Below are positions 58,294-64,000 of a DNA stretch of 64,000 bases, piece after piece. The DNA is from Arthrobacter sp. P2b (GTDB lineage: Bacteria; Actinomycetota; Actinomycetes; Actinomycetales; Micrococcaceae), in contig NZ_FVZL01000008.1 of the NCBI RefSeq assembly GCF_900168295.1, positions 1-64,000 of the forward strand, written 5' to 3'. The notes beneath the pieces are model-generated. The model ran no database searches and had not been told where the DNA came from. It worked only from the letters and a program-made list of their open reading frames with translations. The translations under genes and the position numbers were made by a program. Position 1 is the stretch's first letter. Each line of letters opens with the position of its first letter.

Positions 58294-59769
58294 ATGTCTG
58301 TGCAGACCGGAAACACCGCATCCCCGCTGGCGCCGGAGTGGCTGGCAGTTCCTGCTGACCTGAATGCCCTGCAGGAGCCGATGTGGGCAGGAAGCGTGCA
58401 GCGCAACGGCCTCGGCGAACTCACTGTCGGCGGGCGGTCAGTGTCCGAGCTGAAGCAGCAGTTCGGCACGCCCCTGTTCGTCATGGACGAGGCCGACTTC
58501 CGCGCCCGGGCGCGCGCCTTCAAGGATTCCTTCGACGCTGCCTTCGCTGACATCTGCGGCGGCGTGGATGTGTACTACGCCGGAAAATCCTTCCTGTGCA
58601 GTGCCGTGGTGAAGTGGGTGGAGGAGGAAGGGCTCTGCCTGGACACCGCCTCCGGCGGCGAGCTGGCTGTTGCCGCCCGCGCCGGCATCGCGGGGGAGCG
58701 GGTGGCGCTGCACGGAAACAACAAGTCCGACGCCGAACTCAACCGTGCGCTCGACATGGGCCTGGGCCGGATCGTGGTGGACAGCCTGTCCGAGCTCGCC
58801 CGGGTGGGCGACATCGCCCAGTCCCGCGGTGAGCAGGCGAAGGTCATGCTGCGCCTCACCCCGGGCGTCCACGCCCACACCCACGAATTCATCGCCACCG
58901 CCCACGAGGACCAGAAATTCGGACTCTCCATGGCGGCCGACACCACTGAGCAGGCCGGCCTGTCGGCGGCCGAAGAAGCGGTGGCGGCGGCATCGGCGCA
59001 TCCCGGCATCGACCTCCTGGGCCTGCACTGCCACATCGGCTCCCAGATCTTTGAACCGGACGGTTTTGCGCTGGCTGCGGAGAAGCTGCTCCGTTTCCTC
59101 GCTGCGATGCAGGAAAAGTACTCCATCGTGATGCCGGAGCTCGACCTCGGCGGCGGCTACGGGATCGCCTACACCCCGGTGGACACCCCACGCCCCGCCG
59201 CGGACATCGCGACGGCGATGGCCGCCGTCGTGCGTTCAACCTGCGCCGAGCTGGGCATTGAGTCGCCGCGGATCTCCATTGAACCCGGACGTGCCATCGT
59301 GGGCAGCACAACCTTCACGCTGTATGAGGTGGGCACGCTGAAGACCGTGCGCGTCGACACGCCGGCCGCTTCCGGCGGACGTGAGGACGGTAACAACGTT
59401 ACGTATCCGCGCCGCTATGTTTCAGTGGACGGCGGGATGAGCGACAACGCCCGCCCGGTGCTCTACGACGCGGATTACTCGGCAATTCTGGCGTCCCGCA
59501 CGTCGGCCGCGGCCCCGCAGCTGTCCCGCGTGGTGGGCAAACATTGCGAGAGCGGCGACATAGTTGTTAGAGATGTATATCTGCCCGAGGACGTGGCAGC
59601 CGGTGATCTGCTTGCTGTACCGGGGACCGGCGCCTACTGCTGGGCCCTCTCGAGCAACTACAACTATCTGGCCCGGCCGGGCGTTGTCGCGGTGCGCGAC
59701 GGATCTGCCCGGCTGATTGTCCGCGGGGAAACCGAAGAAGATCTGCTGAACCGCGACATGGGAGTCTGA
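58294..59769 (+). CDS. lysA: Diaminopimelate decarboxylase
   Basis: LysA converts meso-diaminopimelate to lysine, the last step of lysine synthesis. The 491-residue PLP enzyme has the cofactor lysine in VYYAGKSFLC, HCHIGSQIF, GGGYGIAY, EPGRAIVG and the cross-subunit CESGD motif. ATG 58294 lies five bases after the argS stop; a GTG at 58285 overlapping that stop (GTGA) would add three residues and is also plausible. Confidence 0.95.
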   Translation: MSVQTGNTASPLAPEWLAVPADLNALQEPMWAGSVQRNGLGELTVGGRSVSELKQQFGTPLFVMDEADFRARARAFKDSFDAAFADICGGVDVYYAGKSFLCSAVVKWVEEEGLCLDTASGGELAVAARAGIAGERVALHGNNKSDAELNRALDMGLGRIVVDSLSELARVGDIAQSRGEQAKVMLRLTPGVHAHTHEFIATAHEDQKFGLSMAADTTEQAGLSAAEEAVAAASAHPGIDLLGLHCHIGSQIFEPDGFALAAEKLLRFLAAMQEKYSIVMPELDLGGGYGIAYTPVDTPRPAADIATAMAAVVRSTCAELGIESPRISIEPGRAIVGSTTFTLYEVGTLKTVRVDTPAASGGREDGNNVTYPRRYVSVDGGMSDNARPVLYDADYSAILASRTSAAAPQLSRVVGKHCESGDIVVRDVYLPEDVAAGDLLAVPGTGAYCWALSSNYNYLARPGVVAVRDGSARLIVRGETEEDLLNRDMGV

Positions 59770-61086
59770 ATGACTGAATTGCGAACCCTGAAAGTGGCCC
59801 TGCTGGGCTGTGGCAACGTTGGGGCCCAGGTTGCGCGGATTCTCATTGAGGACGCCGACGCCCTTGCCGCCCGCACCGGAGCCCGCCTCCAGCTCAGCGG
59901 CATCGCCGTGCGCAACGTGAATTCCAAGCGGGACGTTGAGCTGCCGCAGGACCTGTTCACCACCGACGCCGAGACCCTGGTCAAGGACGCGGATCTGGTG
60001 ATCGAGCTGATGGGCGGCATCGAGCCTGCCCGCACGCTCATCCTTTCCGCGCTGAGCAACGGCGCCTGCGTGGTCACCGGCAACAAGGCCCTGCTGGCCC
60101 AGGACGGCCCCACCCTCTACGAGGAAGCCGACAAGGCCGGCGTGCAGCTTTCCTATGAAGCTGCCGTGGCCGGCGCCATCCCCATCCTGCGCCCCATCCG
60201 TGACAGCCTTTCCGGCGACCGGATCACCCGCGTGCTGGGCATCGTCAACGGCACCACCAATTTCATCCTGGACCAGATGGATTCCACCGGCGCCCAGTTC
60301 GCCGACGCCCTGGCGGAGGCCCAGCGCCTCGGCTACGCGGAAGCGGACCCCACTGCCGACGTCGAAGGCCACGACGCCGCGGCCAAGGCCGCCATCCTGG
60401 CCACGCTGTCCTTCCACACCCGGTTCGCCCTGGAAAACGTCCACTGCGAAGGCATCACCAAGGTCAGCGCCGCGGACATCGCCGCGGCCAAGGACGCCGG
60501 CTTCGTCATCAAGCTCCTGGCAATCGCCGAGAAGCTCACGGATGCCGACGGCAACGAGGGCGTGTCCGTCCGTGTCCACCCCACGCTCCTGCCCCGCGAA
60601 CACCCGCTGGCCGCCGTCCGCGGCGCGTTCAACGCCGTCTTCATCGAGGCCGAGAATGCGGGCGAGCTGATGTTCTATGGCCAAGGTGCAGGCGGTACCC
60701 CCACCGCGTCCGCTGTGTTAGGCGACCTCGTCTCCGCGGCGCGGCGCCTGGTCCTCGGCGGACCGCAGCGAACCGAGACCACCACCGGGCATGTTCCGGC
60801 GCTGCCCATCGACGCTGCCGTCACCAGCTACTACATCGGCCTGGATGTTGCCGACCAGCCGGGGGTGCTGGCCAAGATTGCGCAGATCTTCGCCGAAAAC
60901 GGCGTCTCCATCGAAATCATGCGGCAGACCATCCACCGCGACGCGGAGTCCAACGTGGAATCCGCGGAACTGCGGATCGTCACCCACCGCGCGTCAGAGG
61001 CTGCCCTCGCGGCCACCGTTGAGGCCGTGAAGGGCCTGGACGTCATCAATTCAGTTACATCCGTTCTGCGGGTAGAAGGAGTCTAA
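59770..61086 (+). CDS. hom: Homoserine dehydrogenase
   Basis: This NAD(P)-dependent enzyme makes homoserine from aspartate semialdehyde, the branch point to threonine and methionine. The 438-residue protein has the nucleotide site LLGCGNVGAQVA, the catalytic core GIVNGTTNFIL and EADPTADVEGHDAAAK, and a C-terminal ACT domain (about 355-438), the usual site of threonine feedback. It abuts lysA and thrC with no gaps. Confidence 0.96.
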   Translation: MTELRTLKVALLGCGNVGAQVARILIEDADALAARTGARLQLSGIAVRNVNSKRDVELPQDLFTTDAETLVKDADLVIELMGGIEPARTLILSALSNGACVVTGNKALLAQDGPTLYEEADKAGVQLSYEAAVAGAIPILRPIRDSLSGDRITRVLGIVNGTTNFILDQMDSTGAQFADALAEAQRLGYAEADPTADVEGHDAAAKAAILATLSFHTRFALENVHCEGITKVSAADIAAAKDAGFVIKLLAIAEKLTDADGNEGVSVRVHPTLLPREHPLAAVRGAFNAVFIEAENAGELMFYGQGAGGTPTASAVLGDLVSAARRLVLGGPQRTETTTGHVPALPIDAAVTSYYIGLDVADQPGVLAKIAQIFAENGVSIEIMRQTIHRDAESNVESAELRIVTHRASEAALAATVEAVKGLDVINSVTSVLRVEGV

Positions 61087-62193
61087 GTGGCTCACCAATG
61101 GCGCGGCGTTATCCGCGAATACGCTGACCGCTTGCCCGTGACGGAATCCACCCGGGTCATCACCCTGGGCGAGGGCGGCACCCCGCTGGTGCACGCGCAG
61201 AAGCTCTCGGAACTCACCGGTTCCGAGGTTTACCTCAAGGTGGAGGGCATGAACCCCACCGGCTCCTTCAAGGACCGCGGCATGACCATGGCCATGACGG
61301 CCGCCGTCGAGTCCGGTGCCAAGGCCGTTGTCTGCGCCTCCACCGGCAACACCTCCGCCTCCGCTGCTGCCTACGCCACCGCGGCCGGGCTGAAGTGTGC
61401 CGTCCTGGTGCCCGAAGGCAAGATCTCCATGGGCAAGCTCAGCCAGGCCATCGCGCACGGCGCCACGCTCCTGCAGGTGGACGGCAACTTCGACAACTGC
61501 CTCGACATCGCCCGGAAGCTGGGGGAGTCCTACCCGGTTTTCCTGGTGAACTCCGTCAACCCCGCCCGCATCCAGGGGCAGAAAACCGGCGCTTTCGAGA
61601 TCGTGGACGCGCTGGGCGATGCTCCTGACATCCACGTGCTTCCGGTGGGCAACGCCGGCAACATCACCGCTTACTGGAAGGGCTACAAGGAGTACTCCGC
61701 GCCTTTCGAGTCCGCGACGGCCGGCACGCTTCCGGCGGTTTCCACCAAGACGCCCGCCATGTGGGGCTTCCAGGCAGCGGGTGCCGCGCCCTTTGTCGCC
61801 GGCCACCCCATCACGGAACCTGACACCATCGCCACGGCCATCCGCATCGGCAACCCCGCTTCCTGGGATGGCGCCATCGGCGCCCGCGACGAATCCGGCG
61901 GGCTGATTGACGCCGTCACCGATGAGGAAATCCTCAACGCACACCGCTGGCTGTCCTCCCGCGAAGGCGTCTTCGTGGAGCCCGGCTCTGCCGCCGGCGT
62001 CGCGGGTCTGCTCAAAAAGCACGCTGCAGGCGAAGTTCCCTCGGGCAAAACCATCGTCATCACCGTCACGGGCCACGGCCTCAAGGACCCCCAGTGGGCC
62101 CTGCGCACCGAGGATGGAAGCGACGTGCAGCCGGTCAAGGTTTCCAACGACGTTGTCACCGTTGCTGCTGAACTGGGACTGGAAGAAAAATAA
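61087..62193 (+). CDS. thrC: Threonine synthase
   Basis: ThrC converts O-phosphohomoserine to threonine. The 368-residue PLP enzyme has the cofactor lysine in [25 protein letters not shown], and the phosphate loop [13 protein letters not shown]. The start is GTG directly after the hom stop. Length and motifs fit the short actinobacterial form. Confidence 0.96.
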   Translation: MAHQWRGVIREYADRLPVTESTRVITLGEGGTPLVHAQKLSELTGSEVYLKVEGMNPTGSFKDRGMTMAMTAAVESGAKAVVCASTGNTSASAAAYATAAGLKCAVLVPEGKISMGKLSQAIAHGATLLQVDGNFDNCLDIARKLGESYPVFLVNSVNPARIQGQKTGAFEIVDALGDAPDIHVLPVGNAGNITAYWKGYKEYSAPFESATAGTLPAVSTKTPAMWGFQAAGAAPFVAGHPITEPDTIATAIRIGNPASWDGAIGARDESGGLIDAVTDEEILNAHRWLSSREGVFVEPGSAAGVAGLLKKHAAGEVPSGKTIVITVTGHGLKDPQWALRTEDGSDVQPVKVSNDVVTVAAELGLEEK

Positions 62194-62195
62194 CC

Positions 62196-63170
62196 TTGGA
62201 CACCACCTCGCAGGCCACCGTCGGACTGCAACTCATCGAGGCCGGCCAGCGGGTCACGGTCCGGGTTCCGGCCACCACGGCCAACCTTGGCCCCGGCTAT
62301 GACAGCCTGGGGCTGGCCCTGGCAATGCACGACACCCTGACCGTGGAAAGCCTGGACACGGACGAGCTCCTGTTCGATCTCCGCGGCGAAGGTGCGGAGA
62401 CTTTGCCGCGGGACGCCAGCCACCTGGTGATCCGGGCCATGGACGCCGCCTTTGAGCGCCTGGGATTCCGGCACGCCGGCCTCAAGGTGACGGCTGACAA
62501 CGTCAACCCGCACGGACGGGGCCTGGGCTCGTCGGCCTCGGCAGTGGTGGCGGCCGTATCGGCCGCTAACGCGATGGTGCCGGCAGAACACCAGCGCGGA
62601 CAGGAATGGATCCTGCAGCTCACCAGCGAGCTGGAAGGGCATCCGGACAACGTCGCACCGGCAATTTTCGGCGGACTGGCGCTGTCGTGGCAGGACAGTG
62701 ACCAGTACAGCAGCACCAGCGCCACGGTCGCGGACCCGGTCATCCCCATCGTGGCTGTTCCGGATTTCGAGCTCTCCACCGAAGCGGCCCGTTCTCTGCT
62801 CCCGGCCTCGGTGGGACACCACGCCGCAGCCATGAACTCCGGGCGGGCGGCGCTGCTGATCCACGCGTTGACGCAGAAACCGGAATTCCTGCTTGCCGGC
62901 ACCGAAGACTACCTGCACCAGAGCTACCGGGCGGAGGCGATGCAGCCGAGCGCAGCGCTGATCGCCGCCCTGCGCACGGCGGGGCACGCGGCAGTGGTTT
63001 CCGGCGCCGGACCCACCGTCCTGGTCCTGGCCAACGGCGAAGCGGAAGCCTCAGATGCACTGGCATTCATCGAGGCGTTCACGTCCGCCAACACGCCTGA
63101 CGTGGCCTGGCGTGTTCTGAAGCTGGCAGTGGACGTTGAAGGTGCTAAGGTGGACTTGCACCGGCGGTAA
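62196..63170 (+). CDS. thrB: Homoserine kinase
   Basis: ThrB phosphorylates homoserine for ThrC. The 324-residue GHMP kinase shows VPATTANLGPGYDSLG at the N-terminus, the ATP loop GRGLGSSASAVVAAV, and the C-terminal VVSGAGPTVLVL. The start is TTG two bases after the thrC stop with GGAAGAA upstream. It ends the threonine unit, and rho follows after a 292-base leader. Confidence 0.95.
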   Translation: MDTTSQATVGLQLIEAGQRVTVRVPATTANLGPGYDSLGLALAMHDTLTVESLDTDELLFDLRGEGAETLPRDASHLVIRAMDAAFERLGFRHAGLKVTADNVNPHGRGLGSSASAVVAAVSAANAMVPAEHQRGQEWILQLTSELEGHPDNVAPAIFGGLALSWQDSDQYSSTSATVADPVIPIVAVPDFELSTEAARSLLPASVGHHAAAMNSGRAALLIHALTQKPEFLLAGTEDYLHQSYRAEAMQPSAALIAALRTAGHAAVVSGAGPTVLVLANGEAEASDALAFIEAFTSANTPDVAWRVLKLAVDVEGAKVDLHRR

Positions 63171-63462
63171 TTCCGCCTATCTGATCTGGTCCTGCATTCA
63201 CTTGCTCTTTGATCTCCTACTGCGAATGTATTCCGGTGCCGCCTGCTTGGTCTGTCGCAGGAATCTGCAGCATCCAACTGCCCCTAAAGCGTCAGTCCGG
63301 CGTTCCGCCATGGGCGGAGCGGAAGGTGAATCAGTATCCGGCCCTGCTGGCCGATATCCAACCGGCAAGGCCGAAATCCGGCTGCAGATCTGAACTGCAG
63401 CCCAGATCAAATCATCGCGTCCAGCTCCCAGTCTGGACGCCGTCGAGGGGGAAGGATCCTTC
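63171..63462 (+). promoter_or_regulatory. Leader region of rho
   Basis: No gene is seen in these 292 bases. They contain a perfect 8-bp hairpin (GGCTGCAG/CTGCAGCC at 63380-63402) and a CCGCC/GGCGG repeat near 63306. A long leader before rho is known to serve autoregulation in other bacteria; here it is a possibility only. GAAGGAT precedes the rho start. Confidence 0.4.
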
Positions 63463-64000
63463 GTGACCGAAACCACTGAGCTGTCGCCAGCTGTGGAACT
63501 ATCAACTTCTGCTGCCGAATCACCGGCAGCACCCGCCAAGAGCAGCGGCCTGGCCGGCCTGAAGCTCGCCCAGCTGCAGGCTCTTGCCAGCCAGCTGGGG
63601 ATTTCGGGCGGTTCCCGCATGCGCAAGGGAGACCTGGTTTCGGCCATTTCCGCCCATCGCGCCGGCACCCCCACCACCAAGGCTCCGGCCCGGAAGGCGG
63701 AAAAGGCTACCGAGAGCGTGGCTGCTCCGGCTGTCACCGCTCCTGCCGCTGCTGCACCCGAAACTGCTGAGGCTCCTGCTGAAGCAACCCGTGCACGTGG
63801 CCGTGGCCGCAGCCGCCGGGCTGTCAGCGACGGCGTTGTAGCTCCTTCAGCCGGCGAAGCCGCCGAGGCTCCGGCCGCCCCCACCCAGGTGGAACTTCCT
63901 GCCGTTGCCGAAGCCACGGAAACGGAAGGCGCCGCCGAGCGCCGCCAGCCGCGCACCCGCAATCGCCGCCGCGGCGAAGCTGCCGCCACAGTCCAGGAAG
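63463..64000 (+). CDS. rho: Transcription termination factor Rho, N-terminal part (runs off window)
   Basis: The 179 visible residues start with GTG and contain the Rho_N helix-extended-loop (GLAGLKLAQLQALASQLGISGGSRMRKGDLVSAISAHR), followed by a long Ala/Pro/Glu/Arg-rich insertion with RARGRGRSRRA and RQPRTRNRRRGE. Such a disordered arginine-rich insert between the Rho_N and RNA-binding domains is typical of actinobacterial Rho. The RNA-binding and ATPase domains lie beyond the right edge. Gene order after thrB supports the call. Confidence 0.9.
   Translation, partial: MTETTELSPAVELSTSAAESPAAPAKSSGLAGLKLAQLQALASQLGISGGSRMRKGDLVSAISAHRAGTPTTKAPARKAEKATESVAAPAVTAPAAAAPETAEAPAEATRARGRGRSRRAVSDGVVAPSAGEAAEAPAAPTQVELPAVAEATETEGAAERRQPRTRNRRRGEAAATVQE

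Noticed and set aside
56720..58321. 533-codon minus-strand frame opposite argS
   Set aside because: Antisense to the synthetase core motifs; no recognisable family.

Overview
The window looks like chromosome of a high-GC actinobacterium in the Micrococcaceae, close to Arthrobacter/Pseudarthrobacter. This rests on gene order (argS-lysA-hom-thrC-thrB-rho, prfB-ftsE-ftsX-smpB-ssrA, aroA-rsgA-hisN next to sigR-rsrA), actinobacterial families (fused Kgd, the 24-residue ribosomal protein bL37, RsrA-type anti-sigma factor, DUF222/HNH protein, LGFP-repeat lysozyme) and an actinobacterial SAM-IV-type riboswitch. No prophage, insertion sequence, CRISPR array or integrated element was seen; almost everything is dense, intact coding sequence. 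The genus is inferred from family resemblance, not from a marker gene.

Layout. 1-1.5 kb: divergent dTDP-rhamnose genes (rmlB partial, rmlA). 1.6-4.5 kb: secreted GH25 lysozyme with eleven LGFP-type repeats. 4.7-9.5 kb: Tad/Flp pilus operon (ATPase, two TadB/C membrane proteins, small pilin-like protein, two TadE-like proteins, TadG-like protein). 9.5-16.1 kb: prfB, polyprenol-phosphate mannose synthase, the divisome set ftsE-ftsX-M23 hydrolase, smpB and tmRNA. 16.3-21.8 kb: cytoplasmic HtrA-like protease, two fluoride channel genes behind a DtxR-type regulator, a methyltransferase, and a SAM-IV-controlled class V aminotransferase. 21.8-25.8 kb: doxX-aroA-rsgA-hisN operon. 25.9-27.3 kb: sigR-rsrA with a consensus SigR promoter, then bL37. 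27.4-33.5 kb: PadR/DUF4097 pair with paired operators, a degenerate SGNH protein, and kgd. 34-39.8 kb: two CNNM/HlyC transport proteins, then a zinc ABC transporter with a palindromic Zur-type box and zur. 39.8-49.5 kb: MBL hydrolase, cysteine desulfhydrase-like enzyme, rhodanese-ADH-HIT operon, HrpA helicase, GlxA regulator. 49.6-53.5 kb: emfourin/protealysin pair, DUF222-HNH gene, tRNA-Arg. 53.6-56.5 kb: three-gene flavinylation electron-transfer operon. 56.6-64 kb: argS, lysA, threonine pathway and the start of rho.

How the genes work together. Three self-contained regulatory circuits can be read from the DNA: thiol stress (SigR promoter-sigR-rsrA), zinc (Zur box-znuACB-zur) and envelope/PadR (paired operators around the DUF4097-padR promoter). 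ftsEX, the M23 hydrolase and the GH25 lysozyme concern cell wall remodelling. The FMN-binding lipoprotein, ApbE and the RnfD/ferredoxin-reductase fusion form a probable route from cytosolic NAD(P)H to flavin outside the membrane. Several genes (prfB, dtxR, hisN, hrpA, argS, the MBL hydrolase and others) have a -10 hexamer a few bases before the start codon and are probably translated from leaderless mRNAs.
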